From: Procambarus clarkii
Taxonomy: Eukaryota > Arthropoda > Malacostraca > Decapoda > Cambaridae
Assembly (NCBI RefSeq): GCF_040958095.1
Contig: NC_091188.1
Coordinates: forward strand, 36,865,713-36,929,712
DNA length: 64,000 nt
Direction: 5' to 3'
In this document: in pieces, positions 1-12,300 of the stretch
Position numbering within the stretch: the first letter of the stretch is position 1
Layout: the number at the start of each line of letters is the position of its first letter
Translations under genes and position numbers: made by a program
The notes under the pieces: generated by a model
Databases searched by the model: none
Told to the model about the DNA's origin: nothing
Seen by the model: the letters and a program-made list of their open reading frames with translations, nothing else

Positions 1-1662
1 ACAGTCCCCAAGTGGGCATTTGAAGGCATAGACGACATTAGTCTCTTTTAAAGCGTTCTGTTTTGTGTCTGGAGAGTTTCTCATGAGTAGGCTGGCCGTT
101 TTTCTGGTTTTATAGTAAATCGTCAGTTGTATCCTCTGATTTTTGTCTGTAGGGATAACGTTTCTATTAACAATATCTTTCAGGACCCTTTCCTCCGTTT
201 TATGAGCTGTGGAAAAGAAGTTCCTGTAAAATAGTCTAATAGGGGGTATAGGTGTTGTGTTAGTTGTCTCTTCAGAGGTTGCATGGCTTTTCACTTTCCT
301 TCTTATGATGTCTTCGATGAAACCATTGGAGAAGCCGTTATTGACTAGGACCTGCCTTACCCTACAGAGTTCTTCGTCGACTTGCTTCCATTCTGAGCTG
401 TGGCTGAGAGCACGGTCGACGTATGCGTTAACAACACTCCTCTTGTACCTGTCAGGGCAGTCGCTGTTGGCATTTAGGCACATTCCTATGTTTGTTTCCT
501 TAGTGTAGACTGCAGTGTGGAAACCTCTGCCCTTTTCCATGACTGTTACATCTAGAAAAGGCAGCTTCCCATCCTTTTCCGTCTCGTAAGTGAAACGCAG
601 CACGGAACTCTGCTCAAATGCCTCCTTCAGCTCCTGCAGATGTCTGACATCAGGTACCTGTGTAAAAATGTCGTCAACATACCTGCAGTATATGGCCGGT
701 TTCAAGTTCATGTCGACTAAGACTTTTTGCTCGATGGTACCCATGTAGAAGTTTGCAAACAGGACACCTAGGGGAGAACCCATGGCGACCCCATCTACTT
801 GCTTATACATGTGCCCATCCGGGCTCAAGAAGGGTGCCTCTTTAGTACAAGCTTGGAGTAGTTTCCTCAGAATACTTTCTGGCATGTCAAGAGGAGTACA
901 GGCTGGATCACGATACACTCTGTCGGCTATCATTCCGATTGTCTCGTCCACAGGTACGTTGGTAAACAGCGATTCTACGTCCAACGAGGCTCTTATCCCT
1001 GTGGCCCGTGTGCCCCGCAGTAAGTCCACAAATTCCTTTGGAGACTTCAGGCTGAAGGCGCAAGGAACATAAGGAGTCAGCAGGCCGTTGAGTCGCTTTG
1101 CCAGTCTGTACGTGGGTGTGGGTATCTGGCTAATGATTGGCCGAAGTGGGTTTCCAGGCTTGTGCGTCTTGACATTTCCATACGCATATCCAGGTTTATA
1201 TTCCCCAATGATCTTTGGCAGGTGGAGTCCGGATTTCTTGGCGTTTACAGTTTCAATCAGTTTGTTGACCTTTGCTTTTAATTCGGCTGTAGTGTCCTTC
1301 GTTACCCTTTGGAACTTAGTTTGGTCAGAGAGTATGATGTTCATTTTCGCCAGATATTCGTCTTTTTTAAGAATGACATATATTGGCGACTTGTCACCTC
1401 TCCTGACAACTATCTCCTTGTTCTCACGAAGGCTTTTAGCTGCCGCTTTAAGCTCGGGGGACAGTATGGTGCTTCTGTAGTTGCCTCGATTCTTTCCTCC
1501 TTCTGCAATAAGTTCTGCTTGTAAGGTATCTTTGGTAGTGACCTTCTTTTGTGTCTCGAGGTCGAATATGTCGTCCAACAGAATTTCCAACTCTACTTTC
1601 CGGGCCATTTCACTCGGTCTGGACATAACATGACAGTTTATGCCCAGATTTAGGAGAGTGAC
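1..1662 (-). CDS. Penelope-like element (family A) RT plus start of GIY-YIG endonuclease, runs off left edge (copy A1)
   Basis: Read on the minus strand this is an open PLE reverse-transcriptase frame that enters at about 1,662 and continues past base 1, so it has no visible stop. It contains the family-A RT landmarks seen in the other copies: the thumb-proximal [13 protein letters not shown] block, [34 protein letters not shown], and the catalytic YCRYVDDIF. The last visible part is the VVYAFKCPLGDC start of the GIY-YIG domain. PLE proteins reverse-transcribe their own RNA and cut the target with the GIY-YIG nuclease in the nucleus. The copy is 5' truncated within the N-terminal region (first homologous residues TLLNLGINCH) and meets copy A2 head to head. 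Small open frames on the plus strand here are antisense shadows. Confidence 0.85.
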
Positions 1663-1674
1663 TAAAGAGTGAGA

Positions 1675-3205
1675 GCCAAAGATCATTGGGGAATATAAAC
1701 CTGGATATGCGTATGGAAATGTCAAGACGCACAAGCCTGGAAACCCACTTCGGCCAATCATTAGCCAGATACCCACACCCACGTACAGACTGGCAAAGCG
1801 ACTCAACGGCCTGCTGACTCCTTATGTTCCTTGCGCCTTCAGCCTGAAGTCTCCAAAGGAATTTGTGGACTTACTGCGGGGCACACGGGCCACAGGGATA
1901 AGAGCCTCGTTGGACGTAGAATCGCTGTTTACCAACGTACCTGTGGACGAGACAATCGGAATGATAGCCGACAGAGTGTATCGTGATCCAGCCTGTACTC
2001 CTCTTGACATGCCAGAAAGTATTCTGAGGAAACTACTCCAAGCTTGTACTAAAGAGGCACCCTTCTTGAGCCCGGATGGGCACATGTATAAGCAAGTAGA
2101 TGGGGTCGCCATGGGTTCTCCCCTAGGTGTCCTGTTTGCAAACTTCTACATGGGTACCATCGAGCAAAAAGTCTTAGTCGACATGAACTTGAAACCGGCC
2201 ATATACTGCAGGTATGTTGACGACATTTTTACACAGGTACCTGATGTCAGACATCTGCAGGAGCTGAAGGAGGCATTTGAGCAGAGTTCCATGCTGCGTT
2301 TCACTTACGAGACGGAAAAGGATGGGAAGCTGCCTTTTCTAGATGTAACAGTCATGGAAAAGGGCAGAGGTTTCCACACTGCAGTCTACACTAAGGAAAC
2401 AAACATAGGAATGTGCCTAAATGCCAACAGCGACTGCCCTGACAGGTACAAGAGGAGTGTTGTTAACGCATACGTCGACCGTGCTCTCAGCCACAGCTCA
2501 GAATGGAAGCAAGTCGACGAAGAACTCTGTAGGGTAAGGCAGGTCCTAGTCAATAACGGCTTCTCCAATGGTTTCATCGAAGACATCATAAGAAGGAAAG
2601 TGAAAAGCCATGCAACCTCTGAAGAGACAACTAACACAACACCTATACCCCCTATTAGACTATTTTACAGGAACTTCTTTTCCACAGCTCATAAAACGGA
2701 GGAAAGGGTCCTGAAAGATATTGTTAATAGAAACGTTATCCCTACAGACAAAAATCAGAGGATACAACTGACGATTTACTATAAAACCAGAAAAACGGCC
2801 AGCCTACTCATGAGAAACTCTCCAGACACAAAACAGAACGCTTTAAAAGAGACTAATGTCGTCTATGCCTTCAAATGCCCACTTGGGGACTGTAAGCTCC
2901 AAAAAACCCAGTATATAGGCAAGACAACAACATCTCTTTCTAGGCGTTTAACGATGCATAAGCAACAGGGCTCCATTAAGGAACATATAATCTCTTCCCA
3001 TAACCAAACCATCGCCAGAGAAATCCTAGTAAACAACACAGAAATCATCGATAGATACAGCGATAGCAGGCGGCTTGACGTTTGCGAGGCACTACACATC
3101 AAGAAGTCAACACCAGCAATCAACAGCCAATTATTGCACAACTATATTCTACCCACCTCAAGACTCCGCTCCAATATAGAAGCATCAAGAAATATGGACC
3201 AATAG
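1675..3205 (+). CDS. Penelope-like element (family A) RT-GIY-YIG, 5' truncated, open to the natural stop (copy A2)
   Basis: Homology to family A begins at 1,675 inside the RT N-terminal half (PKIIGEYKPGYAYGN) and the frame stays open to TAG at 3,203-3,205, so only the N-terminus is missing. Visible parts in order: RT core with [23 protein letters not shown] and the YVDD active site; a linker with FLDVTVMEK; then a GIY-YIG endonuclease with VVYAF, the CPLGDC cysteine pair, QYIGKTTTSLSRRL with the catalytic Arg, and CEALHIKKSTPAINSQ with the catalytic Glu. A start called at 1,865 is a GTG inside the domain and is not a real start. The copy is nearly identical to the split copy at 41.6-47.8 kb, which suggests recent activity of the family. 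Confidence 0.88.
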
Positions 3206-3450
3206 GCTTTCTACAAACACTTCTATTCAATACCCATTGTTTCTGTTCTGTCTTGTGTTGATACTTTTAATACCCTATTAATATCCCCTCGTGTTCTGTC
3301 TTGTGTTAATGCCATATCACCCCTCCCACCTCACTCAAATGTAGATATAAAATCAGAGATACGTTCTAATCAGTTGTGTATTTGTGAAGTCTTTGAAAAT
3401 GTAATAAGTTTTACGAAACGCGCCCGTGTCGCGTCAGACTAGAAATAAAA
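3206..3450 (+). other. PLE family A 3' untranslated / pLTR segment
   Basis: This noncoding stretch follows the A2 stop and has closely matching counterparts after the family-A stops at 36,287, 41,211 (minus), 47,782 and 48,698 (minus). It leads through a hammerhead-like motif straight into the ATG of another PLE unit, which is the pseudo-LTR layout known for Penelope-like elements. Confidence 0.7.
3383..3441 (+). ncRNA. Degenerate hammerhead-ribozyme-like motif in PLE family A
   Basis: Seen: AGTCT pairs with AGACT (stem I) on either side of a core containing a short hairpin (GTAA/TTAC, stem II), the conserved GAAAC, then GCG/CGC (stem III) and GTC, the usual cleavage triplet. Known: PLEs carry hammerhead ribozymes in their pLTRs. 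The CUGANGA box is degenerate here (TTTGAAAA), so self-cleavage is uncertain. The same motif recurs at 36,446, 40,966 (minus), 47,962 and 48,450 (minus). Confidence 0.5.
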
Positions 3451-3601
3451 ATGAATTTTGGAGAAGTGATTTTTGATTTACCTCCAACAGTGAAGCATAA
3501 TGTACGAAAGATTGAGAAAATTCGTGTTAGAATTATTAATCTTACTTTTTCGGTCATATTTAATAATATATGTCTACAGGAAAGACTGCTACCAAAATAT
3601 A

Positions 3602-3603
<2 letters not shown>
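3451..3603 (+). pseudogene. N-terminal fragment of a following PLE family A unit, cut at a (TA)n tract
   Basis: The frame begins with a true ATG ([15 protein letters not shown]) and matches the first ~50 residues of the near full-length copy at 33,820, up to LLPKYTNI. It then passes directly into (TA)n, which gives a meaningless YIYIY tail. It is the 3' pLTR portion of copy A2 and not a separate gene. Confidence 0.75.
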
Positions 3604-3636
<33 letters not shown>

Positions 3637-3652
3637 TTATTTATTATTTAAG
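3602..3652. repeat. (TA)n then (ATTT)n simple repeat
   Basis: A short TA run starts inside the ACTAATAT codon triplet of the PLE fragment and decays into ATTT units. Confidence 0.9.
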
Positions 3653-3893
3653 TAATTACTATTTGTGCCTGCAGAATCAAGCAATTTGTTCTTGGACTCC
3701 GCCTTTCTAACCTATCTATTTTTCCCTCTATTATGTGTCTCTAGTATTTTTCCTATAATGTATATATGTCTTTTTATGTGTGATTTTATGTGTACGTGTG
3801 TCTGTATCCGTGGCAGTGTGTAAGAGTGTCTTTATGTGTACGTATGTATGTGTCCATATTTCAGGTTTAATATGTTCTTGCGTCCATATATAT
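3653..3893. other. Spacer between PLE and minisatellite, nothing coding recognised
   Basis: A single-copy-looking stretch that becomes rich in TGTGT/TATG runs before the 30-bp minisatellite. I see no gene. Confidence 0.5.
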
Positions 3894-4497
3894 GGTGTTG
3901 TATGTGATCTTGTGTCAGCATCTGTTGCTGTATGTGATCTTGTGTCAGCATCTGTTGCTGTATGAAACCTTGTGTCAGCACCTGTTGCTGTATGTGATCT
4001 TGTGTCAGCATCTGTTGCTGTATGTGATCTTGTGTCAGCACCTGTTGTTGTATGTGATCTTGTGTCAGCACCTGTTGTTGTATGTGATCTTGTCTCAGCA
4101 TCTGTTGCTGTATGTGATCTTGTGTCAGCATCTGTTGTTGTATGTGATCTTGTCTCAGCATCTGTTGCTGTATGTGATCTTGTGTCAGCACCTGTTGTTG
4201 TATGTGATCTTGTCTCAGCATCTGTTGCTGTATGTGATCTTGTCTCAGCATCTGTTGCTGTATGTGATCTTGTGTCAGCACCTGTTGTTGTATGTGATCT
4301 TGTGTCAGCACCTCTTGCTGTATGTGATCTTGTCTCAACATCTGTTGCTGTATGTGATCTTGTGTCAGCATCTGTTGCTGTATGTGATCTTGTGTCAGCA
4401 CCTGTTGTTGTATGTGATCTTGTGTCCGCACCTCTTGCTGTATGTGATCTTGTGTCAGCATCTGTTGCTGTATGTGATCTTGTGTCAGCATCTGTCG
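3894..4497. repeat. 30-bp minisatellite, about 20 copies
   Basis: The unit TATGTGATCTTGTGTCAGCA plus ten more bases (TCTGTTGCTG) repeats every 30 bp with a few point variants (GTGTC/GTCTC, CATC/CACC, GCTG/GTTG). Because 30 is a multiple of three, several frames on both strands stay open. Those frames are artefacts of the repeat. Confidence 0.95.
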
Positions 4498-4549
4498 CGA
4501 CCAATTGGATCCATCAGCCGATCTACCAACAGGACCAAAATATTTGGCA

Positions 4550-4945
4550 AAACCTACGCTAGGTCTAACTGTATAACAAAACCTACGCTAGGTCTAACTG
4601 TATAGCAAAACCTACGCTAGGTCTAACCGTATAACAAAACCTACGCTAGGTCTAACAGTATAGCAAAACCTACGCTAGGTCTAACAGTATAGCAAAACCT
4701 ACGCTAGGTCTAACTGTATAACAAAACCTACGCTAGGTCTAACAGTATAGCAAAACCTACGCTAGGTCTAACAGTATAGCAAAACCTACGCTAGGTCTAA
4801 CAGTATAGCAAAACCTACGCTAGGTCTAACTGTATAACAAAACCTACGCTAGGTCTAACAGTATAGCAAAACCTACGCCAGGTCTAACTGTATAGCACAA
4901 CCTACGCTAGGTCTAACTGTATAGCAAAACCTACGCTAGGTCTAA
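4550..4945. repeat. 29-bp minisatellite, about 13-14 copies
   Basis: The unit contains CAAAACCTACGCTAGGTCTA followed by ACNGTATAG or a close variant, repeating every 29 bp. The core CCTACGCTAGG is an imperfect palindrome. It runs directly into the 169-bp satellite. Confidence 0.95.
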
Positions 4946-6350
4946 TATGCCAATTACATAAAAATATGCCAATTACTGAAAGCGTCGATAGATCACATTT
5001 TGCCCAAACCCTCCCTGAAGTTTTCAAAATATTCCAAACATTCCAAATTCGAAACGTGAGCCATATTTTGGAGGCAAATTCTGGCTCTTAGCAAGTATTC
5101 GCAGTTTGAAATTACGACTTTTTATAACGAAAATATGCCAATTACTGAGAGCGGCGATGGTTCACATTTTGCACAAACCCCCACTGCAGTTTTCAAAATT
5201 TCCCAAACATCCAAAATTCGACCCTTGAGCAATATTTTGGAGCCACATTCTCGCTCTCTGCACGTATTCGCAGTTTGAAATTACGATTTTTTTTTACCGA
5301 AAATTCGCCTATTACTGAAAGCAGCGTTGGATCACATTTTGCCCAAACCCTCCCTGCAGTTTTCAAAATATCACAAACATCCCAAATTCGACGCTTGAAC
5401 CATATTTTGGAGCCACATTCTCGCTCTCTGCACGTATTCGCAGTTTGAAATTACGACTTTTATACCGAAAATATGCCCATTACTGAGAGCAGCGATGGGT
5501 CACATTTTGCCCAAACCCCTTTGCAGTTTTAAAATATATCACAAACATCCCAAATTCTTCCCTTGAGCCATATTTTATAGCCAAATTCTGGCTCTCTGCA
5601 CGTATTCGCAGTTTGAAATTATAACTTTTTATACCGAAAATATGCCAATTACTGAGAGCGGCGATGGGTCACATTTTACCCAAACCCCCCTGCAGTTTTC
5701 CAAAATATCCTGAACATCTCAAATTCGACCCTTGAGCCATATTTTGGAGCCAAATTCTGGTTTTATGCACGTATTCGCAGTTTGAAATTACGAATTTTTA
5801 TACCGAAAATATGCCAATTACAGAAAGCAGCATTGGATCGCATTTTGCCCAAACCCTCCCTGCAATTTTCAAAATATCCCAAACATCCTAAATTCGTCCT
5901 TGAGCAATATTTTGGAGCCAAATTCTGGCTCTCTGCACGTATTCGCAGTTTGAAATTACGAATTTTTATACCGAAAATATGCCAATTACTGAAAGCGTCG
6001 ACGGATCACATTTTGCCCAAACCCTCCCTGAAGTTTTCAGAATATCCCAAACATCCCAAATTCGACGCGTGAACCATATTTTGGAGCTAAATTCTAGCTC
6101 TTAGCACGTATTCGCAGTTTGAAATTACGACTTTTTATAACGAAAATATGCCAATAACTGAGAGCGGCGATGGGTCAAATTTTGCACAAACCCCCACTGC
6201 AGTTTTCAAAATTTCCCAAACATCCCAAATTCGACCATTGATGAATATTTTGGAGCCAAATTCTGGCTCTCTGCACGTATTCGCAGTATGAAATTACGAT
6301 TCTTTATACCGAAAATACGCCTATTACTGAAAGCAGCGATGGGTCACATT
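4946..6350 (-). repeat. 169-bp satellite block, first orientation, about 8 monomers
   Basis: Monomers recur every 168-170 bp, measured at the ATTACTGA(A/G)AGC landmark (4,972, 5,141, 5,311, 5,479, 5,648). Each holds GAGCCATATTTTGGAGCC, CTCTCTGCACGTATTCGCAG and TTTGAAATTACGA. This block is the reverse complement of everything that follows. Short open frames inside it are not genes. Confidence 0.95.
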
Positions 6351-9300
6351 TTTGAAAACTGTAGGGGGGGGAGGGTTTCGGCAAAATGTGACCCATCGAC
6401 GCTCTCAGAAATTTGCATATTTTTGGTATAAAAAATCGTAATTTCAAACGAGGAATATGTGCAGAGAGCCAGAATTTGGCTCCACAATATGGCTCAACCA
6501 TCGAATTTGGGATGTTTGTGATATTTTGAAAACTGCAAGGAGGGTTTTGCCAAATGTGGTCCATCGCTACTTTTAGTAATTGACGTATTTTCGGTATAAA
6601 AAGTCGTAATTTCAAGCTGCGAATTCGTGCAGAGAGCCATAATTTTGCTCCAAAATATGGCTTAATGGTCGAATTTGGGATGTTTTGGATATTTTGAAAA
6701 CTGCAGGGAGGGTTTGGGCAAAATGTGACCTATCCCTTCTTTCAGTAATTGGCATATTTTCGGTATAAAAAGTCCTAATTTCATACTGTGAATACGTACA
6801 GAAAGCCAGAATTTGGATACAGAATATGGCTCAAGCGTGGAATTTAGGTTGTTTGGAATATTTTGAAAACTCTAGGGGGGGTTTCTGCCAATTGTGACCT
6901 ATCGCTGCTCGCAGAAATTTACATATTTTTGGTATAAAAAGTCGTAATTTCAAACGGCGAATACTTGGAGAGAGCCAGAATTTGGCCCCACAATATGGTT
7001 TACGCATCGAATTTGGGATGTTTGGGATATTTTGAAAACTGCAGGGAGCGTTTGGGTAAAATGTGATCCATCGCCGCTTTCAGTAATTGGCGTATTTTCG
7101 GTATAAAGAGTCGTAATTTCAAACTGCGAATACGTGCAGAGAGCCAGAATTTGGCTCCAAAATATGGCTCAAGGGTAGAATTTGAGGTGTTTTGGATAAT
7201 TTGAATACTGCAGGGTGGGTTAGGGCAAAATGTGACTCATCGCTGCTCTCAGTAATTGGCATATTTTCGGTATAGAAAGTCGTGATTTCAAACTTCGAAT
7301 ATGTGCAGAGAGCCAGAATTTGGCTCCAATATATGGCTCAAGCGTCGAATTTGTGTTGTTTGGGATATTTTGAAAACTGCAGGGAGGGTTTGGGCAAAAT
7401 ATGATCCATCGCCGCATTCAGTAATTGACATATTTTCGGTATAAAAAGTCGTAATTTCATTCTGCGAATAGGTGCAGAGAAGCAGAATTTGGCTCCAAAA
7501 TATAGCTCAAACGTCGAATTTGGGATGTTTGGAATATTTTGAAAACTGTAGGGGGGGAAGGGAGGGTTTCGGCAAAATGTGACCCATCGATGCTCCCAGA
7601 AATTTGCATATTTTTGGTATAAAAAATCGTAATTTCAAACGGGGAATATGTGCAGAGAGCCAGAATTTGGCTTCACAATATGGCTCAACCATCGAATTTG
7701 GGATGTTTGTGATATTTTGAAAACTGCGATGGGGGGTTTGGGCTAAATGTGACCTATCGCCGCTCTCGGTAATTGGCATATTTTCGGTATAAAACGTCGT
7801 AATTTCAAACTGCGAATGCGTGCAGAGAGCCAAAATTTGGCTCCAAAATATGACTTAAGGGTCGAATTTGAGATGTTTGTTATATATTTTAAACTGCATG
7901 GGGGTTTGAGCAAAATGTGACCCAAGCTGCTCTCAGTAATTGGCATATTTTCGGTATAAAAATTCGTAATTTCAAACTGCGAATACGTGCAGAGAGCCAG
8001 AATATGGCTCAAAAATATTGCTCAATGGTCGAATTTGGGAGGTTTGGAATATTTTTAAAACTGCAGGGGGGTTTTAGGCAAAATTTTACCCATCGCTACT
8101 CTTAGTAATAGGGTTAATTTCGGTATAAAATTCGTAATTTTTAACTGCGAATACATGCACAGTGCCAGAATTTTGCTCCAAAATATGGCTCAAGCGTCGA
8201 ATTTGGGATGTTTAGGGATATTTTGAAAACTGCAGGGAGGGTTTGGGCAAAATGTGACCTATCCCCGCTCTCAGTAATTCGCATATTTTCGGTATATAAA
8301 GTCGTAATTTCATACTGCGAATACGTGCAGAGAGCCAGAATTTGTCTCCAAAATATGGCTCAAGCGTCGAATTTGGGTTGTTTGGGATATTTTGAAAACT
8401 GCAGGGAGGGTTTGGGCAAAATATGATCCATCGCCGCATTCAGTAATTGGCATGTTTTCGGTATAAAAAGTCATAATTTCATTCTGCAAATACGTGCAGA
8501 GAACCAGAATTTGGCTCCAAAATATAGCTCGAGCGTCGAATTTGGGATGTTTGGAATATTTTGAAAACTGTAGGGGAGGGGGGCTGGGGTGTTCGGCAAA
8601 ATGTGACTCATCGATGCTCTCAGAAATTTGCATATTTTTGGTATAAAAAATCGTTATTTCAAACGAGGAATATGTGCAGAGAGCCAGAATTTGGCTCCAC
8701 AATATGGCTCAACCATCGAATTTTGGATGTTTGGGATATTTTGAAAACTGCATGGAGGGTTTGGGCAAAATGTGGTCCATCGCTACTTTAATAATTGACG
8801 TATTTTCGGAATAAAGAGTCGTAATATCAAACTGCGAATTAGTGCAGAGAGCCATAATTTGGCTCCAAAATAAGGCTCAAGGCTCGAATTTTGGATGTTT
8901 GGGATATTTTGCCAACTGCAGGGGGGTTTGGGCAAAATGTGACCCATCGCTGCTCTCAGTAATATGCATATTTTCGGTATAAAAATTCGTAATTTCAAAC
9001 TGCGAATACGTGCAGAGAGCCAGAATTTGGCTCCAAAATATGGGTCAAGCTGCTAATTTGGGATGTTTGGGATATTTTGAAAACTGCAATGGTGGGTTTG
9101 GGCCAAATGTGACCTATCGCAGCTCTCAGTAATTGGCATATTTTCGGTATAAAAAGTCGTAATTTAAAACTGTGAATACGTGCCGAGAGCCAGAATTTGG
9201 CTCCAAAATATGGCTCAAGCGTCGAATTTTTTATTTTTGGGATATTTTAAAAACTGCAGGGAGGGTTTGGGCGAAATGTGACCCATCGCTGCTTTCAGAA

Positions 9301-12300
9301 ATTGACATATTTTCGGTATAAAAATTGGTAATTTCAAACTGCGAATAAGTGCAGAGAGCCAAAATTTGGCTCCAAAATATGGCTCAAGGGTCGAATGTGG
9401 GGTGTTTGTGATATATTTCAAAACTGCAGGAGAGTTTGGGCAAAATGTGACCCATCGCCCTTCCCAGTAATTAGCATATTTTTCGGTATAAAAAGTCGTG
9501 ATTTCAAACTTCGAATACGTGCAGAGATCCAAAATTTGGTTACAAAATATGGCTCATGGGTCAAATTTCGGATGTTTTAAATATTTTGAAAACTGCAGGG
9601 GGGTTTGGGCAAAATGTGACCCCTCGCCGCTCTCAGTATTTGGCATATTTTTGGTTTAAAAATTCGTAATTTCATACTGCGAATACGTGCAGTGAGCCAG
9701 AATTTGGCTTCAAAATATGGCTCAAGCGTCAAAATTGGGTTGTTTGGGATACTTCAAAAACTGCAGGGAGAGTTTGGGCAAAATTTGATCCATCGCCGCT
9801 TTAAGTAATTGGCATTTTTCGGTATAAAAAGTCGTAATTTCAAACAGCGAATACGTGCAGAGAGCCATAATTTGGCTCCAAAATATGGTTCAAGGGTCGA
9901 ATTTGGGATGTTTGGGATGTTTTGTTAACTGCAGGGGGGTTTGGGCAAAGTGTGACCTATCGCCGCTCTTAGTAATTGGCATATTTTCGGTATAAAAAGT
10001 CGTAATTTCAAACTGCGAATACATGCCGAAAGCCAGAATTTGGCTCCAAAATATGGCTCAAGCGTGGAATTTGGGATGTTTGGAATATTTTGAAAACTGT
10101 AGGGTGGGTTTCTGCCAATTGTGACCCATCGCTGCTCGCAGAAATTTGCATATTTTTGGTATAAAAAGTCGTAATTTCAAAAGGCGAATACGTGCAGAGA
10201 GCCAGAATTTTGCCCCACAATATGGCTCACGCATCGAATTTGGGATGTTTGGGATATTTTGAAAACTGCAAGGAGCGTTTGGGCAAAATGTGATCCATCG
10301 TTGCTTTCAGTAATTGGCGTATTTTCGGTATAAAAAGTCGTAATTTCAAACTGCGAATACGTGCAGAGAGCCGGAGTTTGGCTACAAAATATGGCTCAAG
10401 GGTCGAAATTGGGGTGTTTGGGATAATTTGAAAACTGCAGGGTGGGTTTGTGCAAAACGTGACCCATCGCCGCTCTCAGTAATTGGCATATTTTCGGTAT
10501 AAAATTCGCAATCTCAAACTGCGAATACGTGCAGGGATAGAGAATTTGGCTCCAAAATACGTCTCAAGGGTCGAATTTGGGATATTTGGGATATATTTTA
10601 AACTGCGGGGGGGTTTGGGCAAAATGTGACCTATCGCTGCCCTCAGTAATTTGCATATTTTTGGTATAAAAAGTCGTAATTTCAAACTGCGAATACGTGC
10701 AGAGAGCCAGAATTTTGCTCCAAAATATTGTTCAAGGGTCGAATTTGGGATGTTTGGGATATCTTGAGAACTGCAGGGAGGGTTTGGGCATAATGTGACC
10801 CATCGCAGCTCTCAGTAATTGGCATATTTTCGGTATAAAAAGTCGTAATTTCAAACTGCGAATACGTGCAGAGAGCCAGAATTTGGCTCTAAAATATGGC
10901 TCAAGCTGCGAATTTGGGATGTTTGGGATTTTTTGAAAACTACAGGGAGGGTTTGGGCAAAATGTGATCTATCGCCGTTTTCAGTTATAGGCGTATTTTA
11001 TGTATAAAAAATCATAATTTTAAACTGCGAATACGTGCAGAGAGCCAGAATTTGGCTCCAAAATATAGCTCAAGGGTCGAATTTGGGGTGTTTGTGATAT
11101 ATTTTAAAACTGCAGGGAAGGTTTGGCCAAAATGTGATCCATCGCTGCATTCAGTAATTGGCATATTTTCGGTATAAAAAGTCGTAATTTCATACTGCGA
11201 ATACGTGCTGAGAGCCAGAATTTGACTCCAAAATATGGCTCAAGCGTGGAATTTGGGATGTTTGGAATATTCTGAAAACTGTAGGGTGGGTTTCTGACAA
11301 TTGTGACCCATCGCTGCTTGCAGAAATTTGCATATTTTTGGTATAAAAATTCGAAATTTCAAAAGGCGAATACGTGCAGAGAGCCAGAATTTGGCCCCAC
11401 AATATGGCTCAAAGGTCGAATTTGGGGTGTTTGGGATAATTTGAAAACTACAGGGTGGGTTTGGGCAAAATGTGACCCATCGCTGCTGTCAGTAATTGGC
11501 ATATTTTCGGTATAACATTCGTAATTTCCAACTGCGAATACGTGCAGAGATAGAGAATTTGGCTCCAAAATATGTCTCAAGGGTCGAATTTGGGATATTT
11601 TTGATAAATTTTAAACTGAGGGGGGTTTGGGCAAAATGTGACCTATCGCTGCCCTCAGTAATTTGCATATTTTTGGTATAAAAAGTCGTAATTTCAAACT
11701 GCGAATACGTGCAGAGAGCCAGAATTTTGCTCCAAAATATGGCTCAAGCTGCAAATTTGGGATGTTTGGGATATTTTGAAAACTGCAATGGTGGGTTTGG
11801 GCCAAATGTGACCTATCGGAGCTCTCAGTAATAGGCATATTTTCGGTATAAAAAGTCGTAATTTAAAACTGCGAATACGTGCCGAGAGCCAGAATTTGGC
11901 TCTAAAATATGGCTCAAGCGTCGAATTTTTTATTTTTGGGATATTTTAAAAACTGCAGGGAGGGTTTGGGCGAAATGTGACCCATCGCTGCTTTCAGTAA
12001 TTGACATATTTTCGGTATAAAAATTGGCAATTTCAAACTGCGAATACGTGCAGAGAGCCAAAATTTGGCTCCAAAATATGGCTCAAGGGTCGAATGTGGG
12101 GTGTTTGTGATATATTTCAAAACTGTAGGAGAGTTTGGGCAAAATGTGACCCATCGCCATTCCCAGTAATTACCATATTTTCGGTATAAAAAGTCGTGAT
12201 TTCAAACTTCGAATACGTGCAGAGATCCAAAATTTGGTTACAAAATATGGTTCATGGGTCGAATTTCGGATGTTTTAAATATTTTGAAAACTGCAGGGGA

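Noticed and set aside
257-1524. Plus-strand frames such as MATPSTCLYMCPSG (782-1,072) and their repeats at 1,822, 34,903, 46,467 and 49,793
   Set aside because: They are exact antisense shadows of the PLE reverse transcriptase.
3892-4605. Long repetitive frames on both strands (LLLYVILCQH and THTATDADTRS repeats)
   Set aside because: The unit is 30 bp, a multiple of three, so frames stay open without selection.
3894-4945. CRISPR array
   Set aside because: The 29-30 bp units are head to tail with no unique spacers, and the genome is eukaryotic.
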